Shown here: positions 17,349 to 26,108 of the stretch, in pieces | Position numbering within the stretch: the stretch's first letter is position 1 | Layout of the letters: each line of letters starts with the position of its first letter | Assembly: GCF_018742245.1 (NCBI RefSeq) | Contig: NZ_CP036132.1 | Coordinates: 3,157,001 to 3,221,000, forward strand | Direction: 5' to 3' | DNA from: Bacillus mycoides | GTDB lineage: Bacteria; Bacillota; Bacilli; Bacillales; Bacillaceae_G | DNA: 64,000 nucleotides | Notes under the pieces: model-generated | Databases searched by the model: none | What the model was told of the DNA's origin: nothing | Seen by the model: only the letters and a program-made list of their open reading frames with translations | Translations under genes and position numbers: made by a program

Positions 17349-17771
17349 TTGTATAACTTTCTTTCTGTCTTTATTGGTGTGCTTATTGCCATTATGCTTC
17401 CATTGAACGGAATTTTATCTGAGTTGATTGGCAATTATACAGCGAGTGTTGTCATTCATCTTGTAGGTTTAATAGCAGTTGTTTTCGTGCTAGTCCTTAA
17501 CAAAAATAAAATTCACTTTGAAAAAGGTATTCCGCTTTATTTATATAGCGCTGGAGCGATTGGTGTATTCACTGTTCTTTTTAGCAATATAAGCTTCTCT
17601 GCTCTTGGTGCCTCTATTACTATCGCATTAGGCTTACTTGGTCAATCTATTGCTTCTATCGTAATTGATCATTTCGGTTTATTAGGTATGAAAGTTGCGA
17701 AGTTTGAAAAGAAAAAACTAGTTGGGTTATTATTCATCTCTTCTGGAATTATTATCATGACAATTTATTAA
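17349..17771 (+). CDS. DMT transporter half, YdcZ/DUF606 type, first of pair
   Basis: 140 residues with a TTG start at 17349 behind AAAGGGGATATTACA; an ATG at 17325 lacks a ribosome site. Five hydrophobic segments match the half-size DUF606 branch of the drug/metabolite transporter superfamily, which usually works as a pair of different subunits. The second half follows after 13 bases. Substrate unknown. Divergent from and probably controlled by the Crp-type regulator. Confidence 0.75.
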   Translation: MYNFLSVFIGVLIAIMLPLNGILSELIGNYTASVVIHLVGLIAVVFVLVLNKNKIHFEKGIPLYLYSAGAIGVFTVLFSNISFSALGASITIALGLLGQSIASIVIDHFGLLGMKVAKFEKKKLVGLLFISSGIIIMTIY

Positions 17772-17784
17772 TGGGGGCAAGAAT

Positions 17785-18249
17785 ATGTTATATATTTGTA
17801 TCGCTATTTTAGTTGGAGTATCCATCGTTGTTGCTAGAATTATTAACGCGAATTTAGCAAAGAAAATTGGAAATTGGGAAGGTACGTTTTTTAATTATAT
17901 TACTGGATTATTTTTCTCTATGTTATTTTTAATTTTCAGTTCAGATTCGTTGTATATTTCTAGTCATACACTGCAATCCATACCTATCGCTGTATACTTA
18001 GGCGGATTAGTAGGTGTTATCGTCATCTCATTATCAAACTATATTACTCCTAAAATTCCAGCATTTTATTTAACGTTACTCATCTTTATCGGACAATTAT
18101 TTACGGGGACTATCATTGATTTCTTCTTGTCACACGAACTCTCAATGGGCAAAATTGTCGGTGGAATTTTCGTATTAATAGGGCTTACTTACAATTTACT
18201 CGTTGATCGCCCTATAAAAACTGTGAAGCATAGCCACGTACAACTATAA
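17785..18249 (+). CDS. DMT transporter half, YdcZ/DUF606 type, second of pair
   Basis: 154 residues, five hydrophobic segments, NANLAKKIGNWEGTFFNYIT near the N-terminus as in DUF606 proteins. The ATG follows TGGGGGCAAGAAT, 13 bases after the stop of the first half. The two would form a heterodimeric exporter or importer in the membrane. The C-terminus is short and basic with histidines. Confidence 0.75.
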   Translation: MLYICIAILVGVSIVVARIINANLAKKIGNWEGTFFNYITGLFFSMLFLIFSSDSLYISSHTLQSIPIAVYLGGLVGVIVISLSNYITPKIPAFYLTLLIFIGQLFTGTIIDFFLSHELSMGKIVGGIFVLIGLTYNLLVDRPIKTVKHSHVQL

Positions 18250-18320
18250 TACTTTACGCTTACCTATCATATATTAATAGAAAAGCTCTTCATACAAAGT
18301 AACAGAGAGGAGAATATTCT

Positions 18321-18833
18321 ATTAAGAAAATCATTTTACTGCTAGGTAGTGCGTTGATTATTTTTGGAATCGTATGGTTTTTAAACTCTGGAAAATCTAT
18401 TCAAGATTTCTATACAGCAAGTAAACCAAAGAAGAAAGCTACTATTATTTCAACTCAAAGAGACCCAAATGCACCTCCTGTCTTTTTAGGAAAACAGGAA
18501 ATAAAAGATATACATGTAGAGTCAATTAAAACAAAAAAATCTATCTTCCTTACAAAAACAGATGAATTAAAAACATTCATTAACAGTATGGACACAGCAA
18601 AAAAAGGCGATTTAACGCTAGATGAAGAAGGTTCTGATTCAGTAGATTGTAACATGTGGATTACTTTCCAAGATGGGACTTATAAACAATATTTAATTTG
18701 GATAGTAGATAACAACAGTAGTGAAGTTATGATTGCCCATCAAAACACTCCTGATGACGTAGACCTTACTTATTATCAATTAAATGAAGGTAATTCGAAA
18801 AAAGTATATAACTTATTTAAAAAGGTTATTTAA
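18321..18833 (+). CDS. Hypothetical membrane-anchored protein with apparent ATT start
   Basis: The ribosome site AGAGAGGAGA (18304-18313) is seven bases from ATT AAG AAA ATC, which opens an N-terminal membrane segment (KKIILLLGSALIIFGIVWFL). The frame has no ATG before or near this point; the first conventional start, TTG at 18354, has no ribosome site and would cut the segment in half. I therefore place the start at ATT 18321 (170 residues). The outer part is soluble, with lysine-rich and acidic stretches and no family I recognise. If ATT is not used, the gene is disabled by an ATG-to-ATT change. Confidence 0.55.
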   Translation: MKKIILLLGSALIIFGIVWFLNSGKSIQDFYTASKPKKKATIISTQRDPNAPPVFLGKQEIKDIHVESIKTKKSIFLTKTDELKTFINSMDTAKKGDLTLDEEGSDSVDCNMWITFQDGTYKQYLIWIVDNNSSEVMIAHQNTPDDVDLTYYQLNEGNSKKVYNLFKKVI

Positions 18834-18874
18834 TAGAAAAAGTCATGAGCTAATAGGCCCATGACTTTTTCTAT
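18833..18874. terminator. Bidirectional terminator before aiiA
   Basis: ATAGAAAAAGTCATG pairs exactly with CATGACTTTTTCTAT (18833-18847 with 18860-18874). Confidence 0.85.
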
Positions 18875-19627
18875 TTATATATATTCAGGGAACACTTTAC
18901 AGCTCTTTTCCTGCTCCATATCATGACCAAAGAAAACAATCGGGTTCTCTTTTATCACAACCTCTTTCAAACGTTTAATTGAAGCTAAAGCTAATTCCGG
19001 ATCAAATCCTGCAAATGGCACTTCACCTTCAAAATTTTCTTTCGTGTACGATGCATCAATCGTTAATAACACAGGTCCAGAGTTTTCCGTATTAATAAAT
19101 AGTGACTGATGCCCTGGAGAATGCCCCGGTGTATACAACAGTTGAACACCTGGTACAACTTCATAATCCCCTTCAATAATTTTATAGTTTAAATTCGGCA
19201 AAATACATTCTTTCAAATATTCTTCTCTATACTGCGCTGCCTCATATTCAGCACGCTGTACAATGATCGGTGTATTCGAAAAAGCACCATTTCCCCCTGC
19301 ATGATCAAAATGCAAATGCGAACTAATAATATATAAAAGATCTTCTGGCTCATACCCTGCACGCTTTAAAATATTTACGATTCTATCTTCTTCAGTCATT
19401 TTTGGTAAAATCTGTCCCTCAACAAATGTACCGTTAAAAAGCCCTTCATTATTAACTGCACTTTCTGGCATACCTGTATCTACTAAAATAGGCCCCTCTT
19501 CTGTCTCCAACAAATAGCACCATACAGGTAAGTTCAATAAATTCCCCGGTGTGAGCGTACTATTAACAGAAGAATGGTCTAACATACAACGACCTGCTGG
19601 AACGAAATAAAGCTTTTTTACCGTCAT
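18875..19627 (-). CDS. aiiA: N-acyl homoserine lactonase
   Basis: 250 residues, the exact length of B. thuringiensis AiiA. It opens the lactone ring of acyl-homoserine lactone signals and so blocks quorum sensing of Gram-negative neighbours. The metallo-beta-lactamase-fold zinc motif HLHFDH is at about 104-109, followed by the histidine in TPGHSPGH, the aspartate in LLTIDASYT and the histidine in VFFGHDM. The ribosome site AAAGGTGGATACATA fits the ATG. No signal peptide; cytoplasmic. Monocistronic. Confidence 0.96.
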   Translation of the reverse strand: MTVKKLYFVPAGRCMLDHSSVNSTLTPGNLLNLPVWCYLLETEEGPILVDTGMPESAVNNEGLFNGTFVEGQILPKMTEEDRIVNILKRAGYEPEDLLYIISSHLHFDHAGGNGAFSNTPIIVQRAEYEAAQYREEYLKECILPNLNYKIIEGDYEVVPGVQLLYTPGHSPGHQSLFINTENSGPVLLTIDASYTKENFEGEVPFAGFDPELALASIKRLKEVVIKENPIVFFGHDMEQEKSCKVFPEYI

Positions 19628-20024
19628 TATGTATCCACCTTTTCATTTAGTTTTGGATAAGACAATACAGTAAAAATTCCTCCTGTTAGAAATAAACTCC
19701 TTCTCACTTTTCATTGTTTCAGTTATTATTTTTGAGTCATTCACAAATTCTCCTTACATCGTTAATTACTATTCGTTATCCTCCTAAGAATCGAGAGTAA
19801 TAAAACAACTGTTTGTATTCTGAAATAAAGTTCGAAGTAAGAAAGCACTTTAAGCAATACAGAAACAAACGCTAGTATACGAATGGAATGGAAAGGATAC
19901 ACACTTAAACGAATGTTAAATATAAAATAACCGACTACCTACATGTTGAGAAAAGGAGTCGATTATTTTTTTATTTATTATTGCTCTTTATGTGCGGCGA
20001 GCTGAGATTATAAAAGGTAATATG
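19628..20024. other. Gene-free spacer with a possible plus-strand gene relic
   Basis: No intact gene. On the plus strand near 19868-19920 a short frame reads QKQTLVYEWNGKDTHLNEC, interrupted on both sides, and a hairpin plus T run follows at 19928-19975. This looks like the eroded 3' end of a gene and its terminator, but I cannot name the family. Confidence 0.3.
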
Positions 20025-20891
20025 CTATTGTTTTTTCACTGTAATATTTCCGTTATGTGTGTTTAATTTAATTACATTTTCTCCTTTTCCAATAACCGTA
20101 TTTCCATTATATTTATCAAGAATATTCGCTCTGCCATTGTCAACAGAAACATTAAATTGAACATTAGTTGGTTCTTTTTCAGTTTCAATATTAATTTTTC
20201 CATTGTGAGTCGTAAAATTGAGATTTCGATCCAGTTCATTCGTTTTCAGAGTAAGACTTCCATTTTTAGTTTGCCCCTCTATTTCACCTTCAACATGGTC
20301 TAGCATTATTCGTCCGTTGTTCGATTTCACATGAATATTTTGTGCCAATATATCTTTGAAATCCATAATTCCATTGTTTGTTTCTGCGATAATTTTTGGT
20401 GAATTGATTTCTCTTAATTCCACACGTCCATTGCTTGTATTGATATTAAAATGTGTTGCGTTTAGTTTTTTAGCAGCAACGTAGCCATTATTATTGGAAA
20501 CTTTTAATGAATCATATTGTTTTTCGGGTAGATACACATTTAATGTTAATGGCGCCAATACTTCAGAAATATTAAAGTTGAACCAGCTCTGTTGTTTTTC
20601 TTTGTAAGAAATGAGAAGCGTTGAATCTTTCTCATCCGCAGCTAATGTTCTTTTTACGTTAGGATTAACCTCGCCATCTAATTTTACTTTCATGTTACTA
20701 TCTGTTGTAGGATTGATGTTAACACGAACGTTATTCGTATCGATAATGACGCTTGACACATTATTATTATTAATGACCTTTTCTTCTGAAATTGGTACTG
20801 CAGCAATTGAACGATAAGTGAATAAACTTCCGATAATACCAATAATAAAAATAATACCTGCAATGATTGAAAGACTCTTTTTATTTATCAT
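20025..20891 (-). CDS. DUF4097 family secreted beta-repeat protein
   Basis: 288 residues. One N-terminal membrane segment (LSIIAGIIFIIGIIGSLF) is followed by a repetitive beta-helix-like part in which the phrase SNNGRI/TSNGRV/THNGKI recurs about every 20 residues, characteristic of DUF4097. Its start overlaps the end of the HAAS-domain gene by 11 bases, so the two are coupled in the operon padR-HAAS-DUF4097, a common Firmicute arrangement thought to sense or respond to envelope stress. The protein should be anchored in the membrane with its repeats outside. Confidence 0.8.
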   Translation of the reverse strand: MINKKSLSIIAGIIFIIGIIGSLFTYRSIAAVPISEEKVINNNNVSSVIIDTNNVRVNINPTTDSNMKVKLDGEVNPNVKRTLAADEKDSTLLISYKEKQQSWFNFNISEVLAPLTLNVYLPEKQYDSLKVSNNNGYVAAKKLNATHFNINTSNGRVELREINSPKIIAETNNGIMDFKDILAQNIHVKSNNGRIMLDHVEGEIEGQTKNGSLTLKTNELDRNLNFTTHNGKINIETEKEPTNVQFNVSVDNGRANILDKYNGNTVIGKGENVIKLNTHNGNITVKKQ

Positions 20892-21444
20892 GCTTCAAAC
20901 CACCTTTTACTAGTGCCATATTGAACTTTAAATAACGAACAAATCCATTATTTGCCAGCTTTGTTAAAAATAACATAGTAATTACAATGAAATATCCAAG
21001 TCCACAAAGTGCTAAAGAAACGAAAAGATTAAATAGCAAGAATGTATTTGGATGTATAATAGTATCAACTAGAACCAGTAATGGTGAACCTAAAAATGAG
21101 ATTCCTAGAACCCATCCTGAAAAAATCAATGCCGCTAATGTAATTGCAGGTCCAAGCACGATTAACAAATTGAAAAAACCTAATCCAATTACTGCCCAAA
21201 TTGCCCGAAAAACATTTCCTGTTGTTGCACTTGCTGTTACTTTCTCAATATGATAATCTGCTAATAACTCTTTGGCGATTTGAGCTGGAGAACCTAATGA
21301 AGCTACAATTTCTTCTTCACTTTTCCCTTCCTCTAATCCGAAAGTAAAATGTTCTTCATAATCTTTTAAAATATCTGTACGCTCTTTTTCAGATAATCTT
21401 TTTAGAGATGCATTTAATTGTTGTAAAAATTTATTTTTCGTCAT
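20881..21444 (-). CDS. HAAS-domain (DUF1700) membrane protein
   Basis: 187 residues from MTKNKFLQQL; the ATG at 21444 overlaps the padR stop by 14 bases and is preferred over one three codons upstream. The N-terminal HAAS signalling domain has ILKDYEEHFTFGLEEGKSEEEIVASLGSP, followed by four hydrophobic segments. HAAS proteins are encoded with PadR regulators and DUF4097 partners and are thought to pass a signal between membrane and regulator. Middle gene of the operon. Confidence 0.8.
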   Translation of the reverse strand: MTKNKFLQQLNASLKRLSEKERTDILKDYEEHFTFGLEEGKSEEEIVASLGSPAQIAKELLADYHIEKVTASATTGNVFRAIWAVIGLGFFNLLIVLGPAITLAALIFSGWVLGISFLGSPLLVLVDTIIHPNTFLLFNLFVSLALCGLGYFIVITMLFLTKLANNGFVRYLKFNMALVKGGLKHDK

Positions 21445-21760
21445 TACGTACACCTTCTTTTATTAATTGATTGACACCTTGTGAAAACTCATTCCATTCC
21501 TCCAAAAGTTGATACAAATACGTTCTACCTTTATCCGTCAGTGTATAATACTTCCTTGAAGGTCCTTCTGAAGACTCCTGTAAATACGTTGTAAAATATT
21601 CTTCTTTAGTTAATCTACGAAGTAAAGGATAAACAGACCCTTCTGATATTTCAATTTGATTGGAAATACTTCGAACTAATTCATACCCATAACGGTCTTG
21701 CTTATCAAGTAAGACAAGAACACAAAGTTCTAAAACTCCTTTTTTAAATTGTACATTCAA
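21431..21760 (-). CDS. PadR-family regulator of the HAAS/DUF4097 operon
   Basis: 109 residues with a probable TTG start at 21760 behind AGGGTGAATGAATA. The winged helix is VLLDKQDRYGYELVRSIS and EGSVYPLLRRLTKEEY, followed by a dimerisation helix. It shares with its operon the AT-rich upstream dyad AGTACTGTTTTATAATAAGT around 21808-21830, a likely operator. It is not closely similar to the PadR at 7684-8004. Confidence 0.8.
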   Translation of the reverse strand: MNVQFKKGVLELCVLVLLDKQDRYGYELVRSISNQIEISEGSVYPLLRRLTKEEYFTTYLQESSEGPSRKYYTLTDKGRTYLYQLLEEWNEFSQGVNQLIKEGVRNDEK

Positions 21761-22066
21761 TATTCATTCACCCTATTCTAATTGGCATCTACTACTATTT
21801 ATTATTTAGTACTGTTTTATAATAAGTAACTACAAGTATAATATAACACTTGGTATTGTTCATTGCAAGGTACACTGGAAAAATAAGTATACCTTTCATC
21901 CGACGCTTATAAAATCAAAACGATGGCTCCTCTCCAGTTACAAAGTTCTAAATGAGGCTGAAACAGGCCTTTAACAAAATGGAAAGGACTCAACTTTTTT
22001 ACATAACAACACTTCCCATCTATAATGAAAGAGAAAAAGACTCTTACTTTAATGGAGGGAATAAAA

Positions 22067-23086
22067 ATGAAAGCAATTGGTTTACATGAATACTTACCTA
22101 TTGAAGAAGAAAACAGTTTAATTGATATTGAAGTTGAAAGACCTGTTGCCACAGGAAGAGATATACTTGTTAAGATTAATGCGATTTCCGTTAACCCAGT
22201 TGATACAAAAGTTCGCTCTCCGAAAGATAAAAAAGAAGATATAGCGAAAATACTTGGCTGGGATGCTTGTGGTGTTGTTGTACAAACTGGCGAAGGTTGT
22301 ACATTATTTAAAGAAGGCGATGAAGTGTTTTACGCTGGAAGCATTACGAGACAAGGTACATATAGTGAATACCATTTAGTTGATGAAAGAATCGTTGGTA
22401 AAAAACCAAAAACTTTAAGCGATGCTGAATCTGCAGCAATTCCTTTAGCAGCTATTACAGCGTGGGAAGGTTTATTCGAACGTTTAGGCATTGATTACGC
22501 TAAGAAAAGTGAAAATACATTTAAAAACATTTTAATTATCGGCGGAGCTGGTGGTGTAGGTTCAATCGCAATTCAGCTTGCGAAATGGGCTGGACTAAAT
22601 GTCATCGCAACTGCTTCCCGCGGTGAAACGATAGACTGGGTGAAAAAGTTTGGTGCTGATCATACAATTAACCATCACAAACCGTTAAAAGATCAAATAG
22701 TAGAACTTGGGCTAAAAGATGTCGATTACATCTTCTGCTTAAACAATACAGATCAACATTGGCAAGCAATCGGTGACCTCATTAAACCACAAGGGAAAAT
22801 TTGCTCTATCGTAGAAAATGAGCACCCTCTTGAGATGGGGATTTTAAAAAGTAAAAGCGCTACATTCGTTTGGGAGTTTATGTTCACAAAAGCGATGTAT
22901 GAAACTGGTGATATGATTACGCAGCACGAACTATTAAATAAAGTAAGCGAGCTATTAGATGAAGGTATTCTTCAAACTACTTTAAATGATACGTTAACAC
23001 CAATTAATGCAGAAAACCTTAAAAAAGCACATGCATTACTTGAAAGTGGACGTACAATTGGGAAGATTGTATTAGAAAAGTTTTAA
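22067..23086 (+). CDS. MDR-superfamily NADPH dehydrogenase/quinone reductase
   Basis: 339 residues from MKAIGLHEYL (ATG at 22067 behind GGAGGGAATAAAA). Medium-chain dehydrogenase fold with the cofactor motif IIGGAGGVGSIAIQLAKWAG. Although database names often say zinc-type alcohol dehydrogenase for this subgroup, the catalytic-zinc cysteine/histidine set is not visible, so a quinone or enone reductase activity is more likely. Other group features are GWDACGVVVQTGEG and IPLAAITAWEGLFERL. Monocistronic, bounded by a strong terminator. Confidence 0.8.
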   Translation: MKAIGLHEYLPIEEENSLIDIEVERPVATGRDILVKINAISVNPVDTKVRSPKDKKEDIAKILGWDACGVVVQTGEGCTLFKEGDEVFYAGSITRQGTYSEYHLVDERIVGKKPKTLSDAESAAIPLAAITAWEGLFERLGIDYAKKSENTFKNILIIGGAGGVGSIAIQLAKWAGLNVIATASRGETIDWVKKFGADHTINHHKPLKDQIVELGLKDVDYIFCLNNTDQHWQAIGDLIKPQGKICSIVENEHPLEMGILKSKSATFVWEFMFTKAMYETGDMITQHELLNKVSELLDEGILQTTLNDTLTPINAENLKKAHALLESGRTIGKIVLEKF

Positions 23087-23090
23087 TAAC

Positions 23091-23131
23091 AAAAGTCCGA
23101 TTTCTAAATAAGAAATCGGACTTTTTTATTA
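23091..23131. terminator. Bidirectional terminator
   Basis: A 15-bp perfect stem (23091-23105 with 23111-23125) with A run and T run, between the convergent dehydrogenase and permease genes. Confidence 0.9.
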
Positions 23132-23134
23132 CCT

Positions 23135-24526
23135 TTATTTACTTGAAATCTCTTGATCATTTTGAACTTCTAACGGAGCTCTCTTCCCTATTCCGAAAGC
23201 ATAGAAACTAATTGTTACGATAGCTAAGAAAACAATACCTACAATTAGTGAAATACGAGTATCATCGTTAAACCACATACCGATTAATACCATAATTAAA
23301 AAGGCAATTGTTAAATAGTTTGTAACAGGAGCAAACGGCATTTTGAATGGATGATCTTTCATCTCTGCTCCTTTTTCTTTTCTAAAACGCATTTGACTAA
23401 TTAAAATAACAAACCATGGTACCATACCAGGAAGTACACTCGCACTATATACATATACGAATAAGTTTTTTGGCGCTATATAACTTAAAACAACACCAAC
23501 CGCTAAACCGACAATTACACCAACTGTACCGAATAAAGGTACACCATTTTTAGAAATTTTCGCAAAGTATTTTGGTGCTTGTCCATTTACACCTAACGTA
23601 TAAAGCATACGTCCTGCACTATAAATACCACTGTTACAACCAGACATTGCCGCTGTAATAACAACGAAGTTAATAAGTCCAGCAGCTGCCGTAATACCGA
23701 CCTTCGCAAAAGTCGCTACGAACGGACTACCAATTGAACTTAATTGATCCCAAGGATAAACAGTTACAATAACGAAAATAGCACCAATATAGAAAATTAA
23801 AATACGCCAAATTGTACTTTGAATTGCTCTTGTAAGTGTCTTCTTCGGATCTTTCGCTTCACCAGCAGTAATCCCGATTAATTCCACACCTTGATATGCC
23901 CCAACTACAAGTGATAGCGCAAAGAAGAATCCTGAAAAACCACCTGTAAAGAAACCACCATTTTTCCACAGATTAGATATACCAATTGCTTCTCCTCCGT
24001 TCCCAATTCCGAAGAAAATGAGACCGAATCCGGCAATAATCATTAATAAAATCGTAACAATTTTAATCATTGCAAACCAAAATTCAAATTCACCAAATGA
24101 CTTAACCGAAATTAAGTTAGCCGCACCAAGAATAACCATCGCGATAACACCTGGTATCCAAGCTGGTAAATCCGGGAACCAATATTTCATATACGCTCCA
24201 ACTGCGATAATCTCTGACATCCCAACGATAACCCACTGGAACCAGTTACTCCATGCCGTCATATAACCAGCTAATGGATGAATATACTTGTGACCAAATG
24301 TCGCAAATGAACCTGTGCTTGGCTCCATATACAACATTTCTCCCATGGCACGCATAATGAAGAAGATAAAAACACCTGCGATTGCATATGCAAGCATTAC
24401 TGACGGACCTGTCCATTTAATCGTGCTGGCTGACCCCATAAACAAACCAACACCAATTGTTCCGCCTAAAGCAATCATTTGAATATGACGTGCTTCTAAA
24501 CCTCGTTTCAATTCTTTGTTTGCCAC
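23135..24526 (-). CDS. Amino acid permease, APC family
   Basis: 463 residues with a GTG start at 24526 behind AGAGGGGGAAATGAA; the longer frame to 24622 adds a tail without homology to the family. It begins [15 protein letters not shown] and has about twelve membrane segments, with [18 protein letters not shown], the binding-site loop of the amino acid transporter family (GabP/AnsP/LysP/CycA group). It imports an amino acid by proton symport; I cannot decide between GABA, lysine, D-alanine/glycine or others. I looked for a T-box or riboswitch upstream and saw none. Confidence 0.8.
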   Translation of the reverse strand: MANKELKRGLEARHIQMIALGGTIGVGLFMGSASTIKWTGPSVMLAYAIAGVFIFFIMRAMGEMLYMEPSTGSFATFGHKYIHPLAGYMTAWSNWFQWVIVGMSEIIAVGAYMKYWFPDLPAWIPGVIAMVILGAANLISVKSFGEFEFWFAMIKIVTILLMIIAGFGLIFFGIGNGGEAIGISNLWKNGGFFTGGFSGFFFALSLVVGAYQGVELIGITAGEAKDPKKTLTRAIQSTIWRILIFYIGAIFVIVTVYPWDQLSSIGSPFVATFAKVGITAAAGLINFVVITAAMSGCNSGIYSAGRMLYTLGVNGQAPKYFAKISKNGVPLFGTVGVIVGLAVGVVLSYIAPKNLFVYVYSASVLPGMVPWFVILISQMRFRKEKGAEMKDHPFKMPFAPVTNYLTIAFLIMVLIGMWFNDDTRISLIVGIVFLAIVTISFYAFGIGKRAPLEVQNDQEISSK

Positions 24527-25118
24527 TTCATTTCCCCCTCTTAGATGATTCATAGCCGCATTTAAAGTAAGATGCTTTACCCTAATTCCTCTTCGGCTTG
24601 AAAATGATGAAACAAACGTCATTTTAGACTAACTTTAAAGCTATCCTAAAATCTTATTTTGCCTCTTATAAAATTTCCAAAACCCCTCATCTTCCTATTT
24701 TCTATAAAACTTAAAATTGCTTACTTCATATTAATTCATTTATCTGAAAAGTTCAATTATTTTTTCGATAAATCATTATACATAAATCTGATTAATTTTT
24801 AACTAAATTAACAATAAAATACATCTATTCAATATGATTCTAGTATGAATATTATTACAATATAAATAACTGAGGAGAAAATATCCACCTCGGTTATTTA
24901 TCACATACACATTAATATGTATTGTTTATAATACACTTTTCCACCATTTAAATGAATTTCATTTCTATTTCTATCATCATCTAAAATCTTACTTTCACCT
25001 TTTCTATTCGTTCTGCGTACACACCCACTGAAGGATTTAATATATTAGTAAAATTACCTACCTTTGCATACCAGATGCATCCGTCCACACTTAATCACTC
25101 AATTCTCATTTCTGAAAA
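24527..25118. other. Gene-poor spacer with hairpin and possible ORF relic
   Basis: AT-rich. A 14-bp stem with one G-T pair lies at 24862-24875/24888-24901. On the minus strand 25080-24980 an open stretch reads SVDGCIWYAKVGNFTNILNP and then GVYAERIEKVKVRF before a stop, without a start codon; it may be the remnant of a gene. Nothing else is supported. Confidence 0.3.
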
Positions 25119-25160
25119 GTGATTCTTAGTAATAAAAAAGCAAAGAAGCCCAGCAATTCA

Positions 25161-25856
25161 TCACTGGACTTCTTCTTTATTTTCCAACAAAACTTCCTTA
25201 TCAAAACGAACAAATTTACTCTGTACTTCCATTCCAGCTGCTTCATATACGCGAGGTGCTCCTGTAATATTCTCAGAATCTACATTCAGATGCACTTTTG
25301 AAATCCCCTCTTCGTACAATTGACCAAATGCATACTGTAACAGAGCTAATCCTAACCCTTGTTTCCGCTTAGAACGCCTTACACCTAAATGAGTAATTTC
25401 AGCTTTATTATCAGTACCCTTTTTACTAAAAATAAAGCCCACTACTTCATCCTCAACCATTGCTAGTGACCATAACGTAGGATGAAACCCAGCTCTTTCA
25501 GTACGTTGCAAAAACTCTTCTAACGTAGAAGGTTTTGAGTTCCAGTGGTCTGCAAAGGCTTCATTAAAAGCTTGATGTAATCTCTCATCATCCACACCAG
25601 GTATGTAATGTCGCACTGTAACACCATTTGGCCATAGTAGTGTTGGTATATTTGAGTTCAATTCAATCTCCATCCTCCACCATATACGCGTTGGAATAAA
25701 ACCACCTTCTCTTAACACTTTTTCCTCATAGAAATTATTTGCTTGTGTTACAATCGTGCCATTCAAGCAAGACGAATTACTAACAAGCTCCGTAGCACGC
25801 TCTTCAAGCTTTGACCATATTACATGTTCATACCTATAATTATTTTCATAAAATAT
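25161..25856 (-). pseudogene. GNAT acetyltransferase lacking its 5' end
   Basis: The frame ends at 25161 and is open upstream beyond the first ATG (25766) to the large hairpin at 25857-25909, reading FYENNYRYEHVIWSKLEERA, then the end of a first acetyltransferase half (YEEKVLREGGFIPTRIWWRM) and a complete second GNAT domain with HLGVRRSKRKQGLGLALLQYA and the acetyl-CoA loop. So it was a tandem-GNAT protein of about 300 residues whose N-terminal 100 or so are gone. The second domain might still be made from ATG 25766, but no ribosome site is evident there. Confidence 0.65.
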
Positions 25857-25909
25857 AAAAGAGGTTGCCCAAAAGTAGCTATTCAGCTACTTTTGGGACA
25901 ACCTCTTTT
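25857..25909. repeat. Large hairpin at the break of the GNAT gene
   Basis: AAAAGAGGTTG-CCCAAAAGTAGCT pairs with AGCTACTTTTGGG-A-CAACCTCTTTT, one bulged base, loop ATTC. It sits exactly where the GNAT homology stops. It may be a terminator or the end of an inserted element that is otherwise lost. Confidence 0.55.
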
Positions 25910-26108
25910 TATGCATTCATCTTAAATTATAATAATACTTATATTATTTTAGGTATTACCGTCCTAGGTTTCGCTACATATCCATCAGGCAAATAAATTC
26001 AAATAACCCGAAACGAGAAGATTGACATCTCCAACAGAAAGATTTAATATCTTTATAGTCTTATATATACCCACTCGTATAGACAGGGGACATATACCGC
26101 ATCATTCT

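Noticed and set aside
24527..24622. Longer N-terminus of the amino acid permease
   Set aside because: The added 32 residues have no family counterpart and the GTG at 24526 has the ribosome site.
24527..24900. T-box or lysine riboswitch before the permease
   Set aside because: No T-box bulge sequence, specifier loop or antiterminator pair could be found; only an isolated hairpin.
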